A stretch of 64,000 bases of DNA. It comes from Oscillospiraceae bacterium. Its GTDB lineage: Bacteria; Bacillota; Clostridia; Oscillospirales; Oscillospiraceae. This document shows, piece after piece, positions 6,934 to 14,545 of the stretch; the stretch's first letter is position 1, and the number at the start of each line of letters is the position of its first letter. The position numbers and the translations under genes are program-made. The stretch lies in the NCBI GenBank assembly GCA_017435525.1, contig JAFSEW010000060.1, positions 20,697-84,696 of the forward strand, written 5' to 3'. The notes under the pieces are model-generated. The model was not told where the DNA came from. It saw nothing but the letters and a program-made list of their open reading frames with translations, and made no database searches.

Positions 6934-8469
6934 TTGAGCGAGTATATTTTGGAAATGCGCGGCATTACCAAAGAATTTCCCGGTGTCCGCGCACTGGATA
7001 ACGTCAATTTCAAAGTAAAGCGTGGAGAGATCCACTGTCTGGTCGGCGAAAACGGCGCCGGCAAGTCCACCCTGATGAAAGTTCTGTCAGGCGTGTATAA
7101 ATTCGGAAGCTACTCGGGTGATATCGTCTATAACGGTCAGGTGCAGCAGTTCCAGTCCACCAAGGACTCCGAGCATGCAGGCATCGCAATCATCAGCCAG
7201 GAACTGGCGCTGATTCCCGAGTTAACAGTATATGAGAACATTTTCTTCGGCCACGAAGTGATGCACGGAAAGACCATCAACTGGAACGAGACCATCGTCA
7301 AGGCCGGCGAAATGCTGAAGAAAGTTCGCCTCAGCGTGAATCCCTCCCGGAAGATCCGGGAGCTGGGCGTTGGCCAGCAGCAGCTGGTGGAGATTGCCAA
7401 GGCCCTGTCCAAGAACGCCAAGCTGCTGATCCTGGACGAGCCCACGGCATCACTGAACGAGGACGACAGCCAGAACCTGCTGCAGCTGCTGCGGGAGCTG
7501 CAAAAAGACGGCGTCACCTCCATTATGATCTCCCACCGTCTGAAGGAAGTGGTCACCATCGCCGATACCATTACGGTGCTGCGCGACGGCGCCACCATCT
7601 GCTCCATGGAAGCCACCGGCGGCAAGGTAGCCGAGAGCGAGATCATCAAGTACATGGTAGGCCGGGAGATCGACAATGTGTATCCCAAGCGCGAATATAT
7701 CGCCCCCGGCGAAGTGGCGCTGGAGCTGCGCAACTGGACTGTCTTCGACCCCAAGCAGGAGCGCGTCATTCTGGACCATGTGAATATCCAGCTGCGCAAG
7801 GGCGAAGTGGTAGGTCTGTCCGGCCTCATGGGTGCCGGTCGTACAGAGCTGGCTCTGTCCGTCTTCGGCAACACCCCCAAGTATAAGCTGCTGGAAGGCG
7901 AAATTTTCGTGGAAGGCAAGAAAGTTGCCTTCAAGACCCCCAGAGACGCTACCAAAGCAGGCCTGGCCTATGTGTCCGAAGACCGGAAGCACAACGGCCT
8001 GATCCTGATTCAGGATGTTAAGTTCAATGTGACCGTTGCCAATCTGGAAAAGCTTCTGGAAGGCAATGTGATCAACGAAAACGAAGAGATCGTCCAGGTC
8101 AACAGCTATAAGGACTCTCTGAACATCAAAACACCTTCCATCAAGCAGCTGGTGGGCAACCTCTCCGGCGGCAACCAGCAGAAGGTGCAGATCGCCAAGT
8201 GGCTCTTCGCCGAGCCCAAGGTGCTGATCCTGGATGAGCCCACCCGTGGTATCGATGTGGGCGCCAAGTTTGAGATCTATACCATTATCAATCGTCTGGT
8301 CCGGGAGGGCTATGCCGTGCTGATGATCTCCTCGGATCTTCCTGAGATCCTGGGTATGAGCGACCGCATCTATGTGATGGCGGAAGGCACCATCACCGGC
8401 GAAATCAGCGCCGCCGAGGCCAATGAGCAAAACATCATGGCCATGGCCACCAAGACAGAGGAGGCATAA
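6934..8469 (+). CDS. gguA: CUT2 sugar ABC transporter ATPase (GguA-like)
   Basis: A 511-residue double ATPase that energises sugar import. The first nucleotide-binding domain has Walker [10 protein letters not shown], a GVGQQQLVEIAKAL signature region and Walker B LLILDEPTASL; the second has the degenerate P-loop SGLMGAGRTE, the signature LSGGNQQK and [13 protein letters not shown]. This two-domain layout with a weakened second P-loop is typical of the XylG/MglA/GguA family. The start is TTG, chosen because AGGTGAGG lies just upstream and the protein begins with the usual YILEMRGITKEFPGV; no better ATG is near. It overlaps the ribosome binding site of the permease gene and lies 87 bp after chvE, so chvE-gguA-gguB form one operon. 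Confidence 0.92.
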   Translation: MSEYILEMRGITKEFPGVRALDNVNFKVKRGEIHCLVGENGAGKSTLMKVLSGVYKFGSYSGDIVYNGQVQQFQSTKDSEHAGIAIISQELALIPELTVYENIFFGHEVMHGKTINWNETIVKAGEMLKKVRLSVNPSRKIRELGVGQQQLVEIAKALSKNAKLLILDEPTASLNEDDSQNLLQLLRELQKDGVTSIMISHRLKEVVTIADTITVLRDGATICSMEATGGKVAESEIIKYMVGREIDNVYPKREYIAPGEVALELRNWTVFDPKQERVILDHVNIQLRKGEVVGLSGLMGAGRTELALSVFGNTPKYKLLEGEIFVEGKKVAFKTPRDATKAGLAYVSEDRKHNGLILIQDVKFNVTVANLEKLLEGNVINENEEIVQVNSYKDSLNIKTPSIKQLVGNLSGGNQQKVQIAKWLFAEPKVLILDEPTRGIDVGAKFEIYTIINRLVREGYAVLMISSDLPEILGMSDRIYVMAEGTITGEISAAEANEQNIMAMATKTEEA

Positions 8470-8470
8470 C

Positions 8471-9667
8471 ATGAACACTGAACTGAAACAAAGAAGCGTC
8501 CTGGGCGAGCTGCTGTGGATGCTGAAAAGCCATATCCGCGACTATGCCATGTTTATCGCCCTGGCAGCCATCTTCGTGATCTTCGGCATCGCCACCGGCG
8601 GCATCTTCCTTTCCCCCAGAAACATTACCAACCTGATCAACCAGACCGGTTACATCGCAGTTATGGCCGTGGCCATGACATTGATTCTGATCATCTGCGA
8701 GATCGACCTGTCCGTGGGCTATGTGTCCGGCTTCCTGGGTGCTGTGGCAGCCATTATGATGGTCCGCTGGGGCGTTTCCATGTGGATCGTGATTCCCGTG
8801 ATCCTGATCTTCGGCGTGGTCATCGGCGCAGCCAAGGGCCTCATTGTCACCAAGATGGGCGTTCCCGCCTTCGTCACCACCCTGGCCTTTGAGTTTGCCT
8901 TCCGTGGCCTGCTGTCCCTGGCCACCTCCAAGTCCGGCACTATCCCCATCCATATCGACGCCTTTAACAACATTTCCAATGGCTTCGTCCCCAACATCGG
9001 CCAGATCGGCGGTATGCACGCTCTGTCTCTGGTGGTGGGCGCCGCTGTCATCGTGCTGATGGTGGTCTCCAAGATCAAGAACCGCAAGAAGCTGCAGAAG
9101 TATAACTTCGAGGTGTCCTCCAAGCCCGTGTTCATCATTACCCTGGTGTTCATGGCTGTGATCATCGGCGCCGTGGCCGTGATTTTGTCTTTGTACCGTG
9201 GCCTGTCCTGGACCATCGTCATCGTGGCGGTTGTGGTTCTGGCTTATAGCTTCCTCATGGAGAAGACCCGCCTGGGCCGCCATATCTACGGTGTGGGCGG
9301 CAACGCCGAAGCAGCCCGTCTGGCCGGTATCAATGTGGAAAATATCCGCATGTTCGCCTTCTGCTCCCTGGGCCTGATGACTGCTCTGGGCGGATTGCTG
9401 TTTGCCTCCCGTATGCAGGCAGCCTCCACCACCGCAGGCGCAGGCTTCGAGCTGGATGCCATCGCCTCCTGCTACATCGGCGGCACCTCCACCTCCGGCG
9501 GTATCGGTAAGGTCACCAACTCCGTGGTTGGCGCTCTGGTCATTATGTCTTTGACCAACGGCCTGAACCTGCTGGGCGTGGGCATCGCCTACCAGTACAT
9601 CGTCAAGGGCGTCATCTTCATCGCAGCCGTGGCCTTCGATGTCTACAACCGCAAGAAAGCCAAGTAA
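8471..9667 (+). CDS. gguB: CUT2 sugar ABC transporter permease (GguB-like)
   Basis: A 398-residue polytopic membrane protein forming the channel for the ChvE/GguA importer. Hydrophobic segments run throughout, including YAMFIALAAIFVIFGIATG, IAVMAVAMTLILIICEIDLSVG (the conserved motif after the second helix of this family) and a later GAGFELDAIASCYIGGTS loop, the EAA-like region of BPD_transp_2 permeases. I start it at the ATG one base after the gguA stop, preceded by AGAGGAGG within gguA; an in-frame ATG 48 bp upstream would overlap gguA without a ribosome binding site. An intrinsic terminator follows. At ~400 residues it is in the larger, XylH/GguB size class rather than the ~330-residue RbsC class. 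Confidence 0.92.
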   Translation: MNTELKQRSVLGELLWMLKSHIRDYAMFIALAAIFVIFGIATGGIFLSPRNITNLINQTGYIAVMAVAMTLILIICEIDLSVGYVSGFLGAVAAIMMVRWGVSMWIVIPVILIFGVVIGAAKGLIVTKMGVPAFVTTLAFEFAFRGLLSLATSKSGTIPIHIDAFNNISNGFVPNIGQIGGMHALSLVVGAAVIVLMVVSKIKNRKKLQKYNFEVSSKPVFIITLVFMAVIIGAVAVILSLYRGLSWTIVIVAVVVLAYSFLMEKTRLGRHIYGVGGNAEAARLAGINVENIRMFAFCSLGLMTALGGLLFASRMQAASTTAGAGFELDAIASCYIGGTSTSGGIGKVTNSVVGALVIMSLTNGLNLLGVGIAYQYIVKGVIFIAAVAFDVYNRKKAK

Positions 9668-9682
9668 TTTCATTTTTCAAGC

Positions 9683-9707
9683 AGCCCCGGTAACCACCGG
9701 GGCTTTT
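9683..9707 (+). terminator. Terminator of the chvE-gguAB operon
   Basis: AGCCCCGGT, loop AACC, ACCGGGGCT and TTTT, 16 bp after the gguB stop. Confidence 0.88.
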
Positions 9708-9732
9708 CCCTGCCCGGTATCGTCACATCGCC

Positions 9733-10195
9733 TGTAGGGGAGGGTCTTGACCCTCCCGCTACCAGCTATCGATTACGAATTGACAATTGACAATTGTGCA
9801 GCGGATTCTTCGACTCCGGGCTATCGCCCTCCGCTCAGAATGACATCAAAAAACGGAAAGCCAATTCTATCTCTGTCGTCCTGAGCAAGCGAAGCGCGTC
9901 GAAGGACCCGTTCTCCCAATTACCCAGGTACGATCTTGCCACCCGGCACGGGAGGCTCAAGAGCCTCCCCTACAAGCGCCCCGCCCGGATTCCATACGCA
10001 GCAGCGACTTCCCACCGTAGGGGCGAGCATTGCTCGTCCGCTGCCAGGCCGCAATTACAAGCAAAGCAACGGATTCTTCGACGCGCCTTCGGCTTGCTCA
10101 GAATGACAGAAAAAAGAGGAAAGCCCTCAAATTTCCTCCGTCGTCCTGAGCGCGCCGCAGGCGCAGCCGAAGGACCCGTCTCCCCAACGAGAAAG
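9733..10195. repeat. Composite A-C-B repeats between gguB and galM
   Basis: No gene is seen in this ~500-bp gap. In order: family A palindrome (9736-9761), the linker CTATCGATTACGAATTG, short family C units, family B pair (about 9802-9846 and 9875-9910), an inverted family A palindrome (about 9946-9973), another family A of the CGAGCATTGCTCG subtype (10017-10042), and a second family B pair (10069-10108 and 10139-10180). Confidence 0.8.
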
Positions 10196-10203
10196 GAAAT
10201 TGT

Positions 10204-11241
10204 ATGATTATCCGTAAAGAACCCTTCGGCATCACCGGGAGCGGCACCCCGGCTTCCCGCTTCATCCTGGAAAACGCCCACGGCACCCGTGCCATCCTGA
10301 CAGACTTCGGCGTCACCCTGCTTTCCCTGACCTTCGCCGGGAAGGATGTGGTGCTGGGCTATGACGATCTGAAAACCTACGAAACCCAGACAGAATATTT
10401 TGGCGCCACCGTAGGCCGCTTCGCAGGCCCCATCCCCAACGCCTTGCTGCAAGTAGGGGAGAAGACCTACCCCCTGACCCGGAACATGGGTTCTCATCAG
10501 ATCCACGGCGGTGTCCACGGCTTCTCCTTCCGGGTGTGGGACAGCGAAATTCTTCCTGACGCGGTGCGCTTCACCCTCTTTTCTCCCCATGGGGAGGAGG
10601 GCTACCCCGGCAACCTGCAAGTTTCCGTCACCTGCTCCCTGACGGAGGAGGACGGCCTGCTCTATACCTATGATGCCGTCTCCGATGCCGACACCGTGCT
10701 GAATATGACCTGCCACGCCTATTTTAACCTGAACGGCCACGATTCCGGCAGCGTCCTTTCCCATGTGCTTCAAAGCAGCGCCGCATACTGCCGGGCAGAA
10801 GAACCCGCCGGCGTCCCCAAAGCGGAAGTATTCTCCGTGACGGGTACCCCCTTCGATTTCACCAAGCCCCACCCCATTGGCGAAAACCTGCAAAATCCCC
10901 ACCCCCAGCTGGATGCCCCCTACGGCTATGACCGGAACCTCTACCTGGGTCAATCCGGCATCTGGAAGCAGGCCGCCCTGGTGGAAGGGGAGACCGTCGC
11001 CATGGAAGTCCTCACCACCCAATCGGGTTTCCAGCTCTATTGCCCCGGCATCCCCCTGGAAAACCATCCGGGCAAAAATGGCGCTACCTACCAGCCCTAC
11101 GGCGCTTTCTGCATGGAAACCCAGCATTGCACCGCCCCCGGCGAAACCCACCTCTATCCCACCCTAAAGGCAAACACCCCCTACCACCACCAAACCCTCT
11201 ACCGCTTCTCCCATTGCAATCCCCAAAAAATCTTGTTATAA
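10204..11241 (+). CDS. galM: Aldose 1-epimerase (galactose mutarotase)
   Basis: A 345-residue cytosolic enzyme that interconverts alpha and beta anomers of galactose and other aldoses, feeding galactokinase. Family phrases are present: TDFGVTLLSLTFAGKDVVLGYDDL, GATVGRFAGPI, NMGSHQIHGGVHGF (conserved His region), MTCHAYFNLNGHDSG (the catalytic His segment), DAPYGYDRNLYLG and YCPGIPLENHPGK with the late Glu region. Length and order fit GalM well. The ATG has GAAAGGAAA before it. It is separated from the chvE importer by a terminator and repeats, so it may be transcribed alone, although I see no clear promoter in the repeats. It complements galK and galT at the end of the window. Confidence 0.93.
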   Translation: MIIRKEPFGITGSGTPASRFILENAHGTRAILTDFGVTLLSLTFAGKDVVLGYDDLKTYETQTEYFGATVGRFAGPIPNALLQVGEKTYPLTRNMGSHQIHGGVHGFSFRVWDSEILPDAVRFTLFSPHGEEGYPGNLQVSVTCSLTEEDGLLYTYDAVSDADTVLNMTCHAYFNLNGHDSGSVLSHVLQSSAAYCRAEEPAGVPKAEVFSVTGTPFDFTKPHPIGENLQNPHPQLDAPYGYDRNLYLGQSGIWKQAALVEGETVAMEVLTTQSGFQLYCPGIPLENHPGKNGATYQPYGAFCMETQHCTAPGETHLYPTLKANTPYHHQTLYRFSHCNPQKILL

Positions 11242-11242
11242 T

Positions 11243-11460
11243 CGTAGGGCGCTTTCTTGCTCCCGCCGTAACCCGCTGCGATGTCGAATTGACAATTGAC
11301 AATGGACAATGGACAATTGTGCAGCGGATTCTTCGACTCCGCATCTAACGATGCTCCGCTCAGAATGACAGAAAAAACCGGAAGGCTTTCCCCATTTATC
11401 CGTCGTCCTGAGCAACCCTGAGCGAAGTCGAAGGGGCGCGGTCGGACCCGTCCTCCCCAC
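11243..11460. repeat. Composite A-C-B repeat after galM
   Basis: Family A palindrome GTAGGGCGCTTTCTTGCTCC (11243-11268), linker CTGCGATGTCGAATTG, family C units (to about 11319), a family B arm (11326-11370) and its partner (about 11401-11450). Same order as at 4985 and 9736. Confidence 0.8.
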
Positions 11461-11564
11461 GAATTCCCCACCCAGCACCGACTTCCCACCCCTACCAGCC
11501 AGCGCGTCACCCGTACAAGCCTTATCCTTGTGCACGGTTCAATTTTCTGCCACGGGGGGAGATT

Positions 11565-11696
11565 CCTAAGAGGGGGGTGTATTTGGCGGCGCGAATTCCC
11601 AAAACGATAGCAAGTTTCTTCCGCAACGCCGACTCTAACGCCCCCTCTTAGGCCGACTTCTTTGGTTACTTTCTTGTTCGGAGACAAGAAAGTAAC
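11565..11696. repeat. Structured element with two inverted repeats
   Basis: CCTAAGAGGGGG at 11565-11576 pairs with CCCCCTCTTAGG at 11641-11652, and GTTACTTTCTTGT at 11665-11677 pairs perfectly with 11684-11696 around TCGGAG. No ORF of interest. The second hairpin lies 68 bp before the next gene and lacks a T-run. Confidence 0.6.
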
Positions 11697-11763
11697 ATTC
11701 CCCAGCAACACCTGTCCATTCCGAATTCCCCACCCAGCACCGACATTTCCGGAGAGAAACATT

Positions 11764-12531
11764 ATGAAAAAACCCCAAATGACCCCCGTGGTCACCATGC
11801 ATTATATTAAGCTCCTGCTGCGGGGCAGCCTGTTCCTGGCCGCCCTTGTCACCTACATCATCCACGCCGTCACCGGCACCGGCAGCGCCTTCGGGGGCTT
11901 CGAGAATGACCCCGTCCTTATCACGGTCATCTGGCTGTTCTTCATGGTCGATATGCTGCTGCGGTTCTTTCCCAACAAGCTGGAAAGCCCCGGCTGCCAG
12001 AAGCAGTTCCGAAAAAATTACATCCCCATCCCGGAAAATGCGCCCAAACTCCAGCCCGGGGTAGTCACCTTCGCGGTATTTGCCGCATGGATCGCCCTGA
12101 ACGCCATTTTCGGCGCGCTGTACTACGCGGGCATCTTCGATAAGGGCATCCTGCTGCTGATCGCCTTGGCCTATTCCGTGTGCGACATTATCTGCATCCT
12201 CTTTTTCTGCCCCTTCCAGACCTGGATCATGAAAAACCGCTGCTGCACCACCTGCCGCATCTACAACTGGGACTATGCCATGATGTTCACGCCCCTGCTG
12301 TTCATCCCCAACATCTACACCTGGACGCTGCTGGGCACAGCCCTGGGGCTGCTTTTGCAGTGGGAAATCAAGCGCCGCCGGTTCCCGGAGCGGTTTTCCC
12401 CCTGCAGCAATGCGTTTCTCTCCTGCGCAAACTGCACCGAAAAACTCTGCCGCCATAAACGCCAGCTGCGCAGCTTCATCCGCAAGCATAACTTCGACCG
12501 CTTCGGCCAGCGATTCTTTAAAAAATCATAA
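11764..12531 (+). CDS. Unrecognised multi-pass membrane protein with Cys clusters
   Basis: I do not recognise this 255-residue protein. It starts at the ATG after GGAGAG. Hydrophobic segments are visible at about residues 22-43 (LFLAALVTYIIHAV), 55-70 (LITVIWLFFMVDMLLRFF), 100-120 (VVTFAVFAAWIALNAIFGALYYAG), 124-150 (ILLLIALAYSVCDIICILFFC) and 178-195. A CCTTCRIYNWDYAMMF motif between helices and a basic C-terminal tail with CSNAFLSCANC, then KLCRHKRQLRSF, suggest Cys pairs that could bind metal or an Fe-S cluster; that is inference. It lies just before the promoter of the acs cluster on the same strand, so a link to that cluster is possible but unproven. Confidence 0.6.
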   Translation: MKKPQMTPVVTMHYIKLLLRGSLFLAALVTYIIHAVTGTGSAFGGFENDPVLITVIWLFFMVDMLLRFFPNKLESPGCQKQFRKNYIPIPENAPKLQPGVVTFAVFAAWIALNAIFGALYYAGIFDKGILLLIALAYSVCDIICILFFCPFQTWIMKNRCCTTCRIYNWDYAMMFTPLLFIPNIYTWTLLGTALGLLLQWEIKRRRFPERFSPCSNAFLSCANCTEKLCRHKRQLRSFIRKHNFDRFGQRFFKKS

Positions 12532-12538
12532 AATAGGG

Positions 12539-12567
12539 TTGAATTCTTCTGCGCTGTGTGATACGAT
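12539..12567 (+). promoter_or_regulatory. Candidate promoter of the acs cluster
   Basis: TTGAAT and TACGAT spaced by 17 bp, about 60 bp before acsF. A second A/T-rich hexamer (TATAGT) overlaps it. Reasonable but not consensus. Confidence 0.45.
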
Positions 12568-12629
12568 ATAGTAGTATCGATATGGGCGAAGTGCGCCCTT
12601 TCGAGAGTTACCCCAAAGGAGACTAATTT

Positions 12630-13394
12630 ATGCCTCATACCATTGCTGTGGCCGGCAAGGGCGGCGTGGGTAAGACCACCGTCTGCGGCATGCTCATCGA
12701 CTATCTCATCAACAAGGGCGCAGCCCCTGTGCTGGTGGTGGATGCCGATGCCAATGCCAATCTCAACGAGGTTCTGGGCGTGGAAGCCGAAACTACCCTC
12801 GGCACCATCCGCGAAGAAATGGCCCAGGCCGAGCTGAAGAAGACTGTCCCTCCCGGCATGACCAAAGCCGAATACGCCGAATTCAAGTTCGGCAGCGCCC
12901 TCATTGAAGAGGACGATTTTGATATGCTCATCATGGGCCGCACCCAGGGCAAGGGCTGCTATTGCTATGTCAACGGCGTGCTGAAGACCCAGATGGATAA
13001 ATACACCAAAAACTACAAATATGTAGTGATGGATAACGAAGCAGGCCTGGAGCATGTGGCCAGAGGCACGCTGCCCCATGTGGACACCATGCTGCTGATC
13101 TCCGATTGCTCCCGCCGTGGCATCCAGGCCGTAGGCCGCATTGCCGAAATGATCCGGGAGCTGGAGCTGAAGCCCGGCAGAATGGGCCTTATTGTCAATC
13201 GCGCTCCCGGCGGCGTCCTGGACAAAGGCACCCTGGAAGAGATCGAGAAGCAGGGCCTGACCCTCTACGGCGTCCTGCCCCATAGTGATGCCATCTACCA
13301 GTGCGACTGCGACGGCACCCCGTCTTCTAAGCTCCCTGCCTCCAATCCCACAAAACAGGCATTGAAAACTGTTTTGGAATCCCTGGGCCTGTGA
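12630..13394 (+). CDS. acsF: CODH/ACS nickel-insertion ATPase (CooC/AcsF)
   Basis: A 254-residue MinD/SIMIBI-type P-loop NTPase that uses ATP hydrolysis to load nickel into carbon monoxide dehydrogenase or acetyl-CoA synthase. It has the deviant Walker A GKGGVGKTT (residues 9-17), VVDADANANLNEVLG, the metal-binding CxC motif at Cys110 and Cys112 (GKGCYCYVNG), and YVVMDNEAGLEHVARG, all characteristic of CooC/AcsF proteins. AAAGGAG precedes the ATG. It heads the acs cluster. CODH itself is not encoded in the window, so its substrate here may be the AcsB A-cluster or a CODH encoded elsewhere. Confidence 0.92.
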   Translation: MPHTIAVAGKGGVGKTTVCGMLIDYLINKGAAPVLVVDADANANLNEVLGVEAETTLGTIREEMAQAELKKTVPPGMTKAEYAEFKFGSALIEEDDFDMLIMGRTQGKGCYCYVNGVLKTQMDKYTKNYKYVVMDNEAGLEHVARGTLPHVDTMLLISDCSRRGIQAVGRIAEMIRELELKPGRMGLIVNRAPGGVLDKGTLEEIEKQGLTLYGVLPHSDAIYQCDCDGTPSSKLPASNPTKQALKTVLESLGL

Positions 13395-13399
13395 GGCCT

Positions 13400-13535
13400 G
13401 TTAGGTAATAGGGAATAGGTAACAGTGAATAGGTAATGTGTGCCTTCGGCACGATTTTAAATCGTCGGCAAAGCCGACACCATACTTCTTCACTCTTCAC
13501 TATTACTTTTTACCTTAATTCGTGTTCCTCGGAAC
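13400..13535. repeat. Family C' element: AATAGGTAATAG arms around a two-hairpin core
   Basis: Left arm of AATAGGTAACAGTGA-like units, core TGCCTTCGGCA and GTCGGCAAAGCCGAC hairpins separated by GATTTTAAATC, then a right arm reading TCTTCACTATTACTTTTTACC, the approximate inverse of the left. It fills most of the acsF-acsD gap and shares its core with the element at 35078. Confidence 0.7.
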
Positions 13536-13583
13536 AATCTATTCCGTTTAAAAAAATAAAAATATATCAAGGGGGAAACTATC

Positions 13584-14525
13584 ATGTCTTTCACACCTAA
13601 GACAGCACCCTTCAGCGGCAAGATCAATGCCGTGACCCTGGGCACCGGTGACAATGCCATCGTCCTGGGCGGTCAGAATGTGCTGCCGTTCTACACCTTC
13701 GATGCTCCCATCGAAAACGCTCCCAAGGTTGGCGTGGAAATTTCCGACGCCGCTGACCAGTGGGATGTCCCCGGCCTGGTTGAGTTCTACGCAGGCTGCA
13801 CCACCATGGCTGAGCGCGCCAAGAAGGCCGAGACCATGGAAGGCGCCGATTTCATCGCGCTGAACTTCGAGTCCGCCGACCCCAACGGTGCCAACCGCCC
13901 CACCGCTGACTGCGTTGCTGACGCTGTCGCCGTGGCCGAAGTGGTCACCAAGCCCATCGTCATCCTGGGCTGCAAGAACATGGAGAAGGACGGCGAGCTG
14001 TTCTCTAAGATCGCCGAAGCTCTGCAGGGCAAGAACATCCTGGTGATGTCCGCCCGCAACGAGGACTACAAGACCGTCGGTGCATCCGTCGCTCTGGCTT
14101 CCGGCCAGAAGGTTGGCGCTGAGACCGCTGACGACATCAACCTGGCTAAGCAGCTGAACATCATGCTGAAGCAGCTGAATGTTCCCGCAGGCTCCATCTG
14201 CATGAACATCGGTACCGCAGCTGTGGGCTACGGCTTCGAGTACGTTGCCTCCACCCTGGACCGTATCCGCGACGCCGCCATGAAGCAGAACGACGCCGAC
14301 CTGCAGATGCCCATTGTCGCTCCCGTGTCCACCGATACCTGGAGCGTCAAGGAATCCACCGCATCCGAAGACGACGAGCCCGCATGGGGCAGCCGGGAAG
14401 AGCGCGGCATCCACATGGAGATCTCCACTGCTGCCGCTAACCTGACCGGCGGTGCCGACGCTGTTATCATGCGTCACCCCGCTGCTGTCGCCGCCATCAA
14501 GAAGTTCATCGCTGAACTGGTCTAA
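13584..14525 (+). CDS. acsD: Corrinoid iron-sulfur protein small subunit (CFeSP delta)
   Basis: A 313-residue TIM-barrel protein, the small subunit of the corrinoid iron-sulfur protein that carries the methyl group from methyl-tetrahydrofolate to acetyl-CoA synthase. Typical AcsD/CdhD features are LGGQNVLPFYTFD near the N-terminus, the DFIALNFESADPN strand, KPIVILGCKNMEKDGELF, LNVPAGSICMNIGTAAVGYGFEY, the QNDADLQMPIVAPVSTDTW segment and WGSREERGIHMEISTAAANLTGG. GGGGGAAACTATC precedes the ATG. It is 21 bp before the fused large subunit/methyltransferase gene, an arrangement that would keep the two CFeSP subunits in equal amount. Length matches known AcsD. Confidence 0.95.
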   Translation: MSFTPKTAPFSGKINAVTLGTGDNAIVLGGQNVLPFYTFDAPIENAPKVGVEISDAADQWDVPGLVEFYAGCTTMAERAKKAETMEGADFIALNFESADPNGANRPTADCVADAVAVAEVVTKPIVILGCKNMEKDGELFSKIAEALQGKNILVMSARNEDYKTVGASVALASGQKVGAETADDINLAKQLNIMLKQLNVPAGSICMNIGTAAVGYGFEYVASTLDRIRDAAMKQNDADLQMPIVAPVSTDTWSVKESTASEDDEPAWGSREERGIHMEISTAAANLTGGADAVIMRHPAAVAAIKKFIAELV

Positions 14526-14545
14526 TCGGAAGGAGGATACATACC

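Noticed and set aside
9794-10207. Small open frames translating repeats (with phrases like VVLSKRSASKDP)
   Set aside because: They are translations of family B and A repeats, recur in all frames at many sites, and lack ribosome binding sites.
11242-11263. Promoter-like TTGTTATAATCG just after galM
   Set aside because: A -10-like hexamer exists but no -35 box at proper distance, and no gene follows for 500 bp.
12532-12629. Cobalamin riboswitch before the acs cluster
   Set aside because: The 98-bp gap is too short, and I see no B12-box-like sequence; the other acs intergenic gaps hold repeats only.
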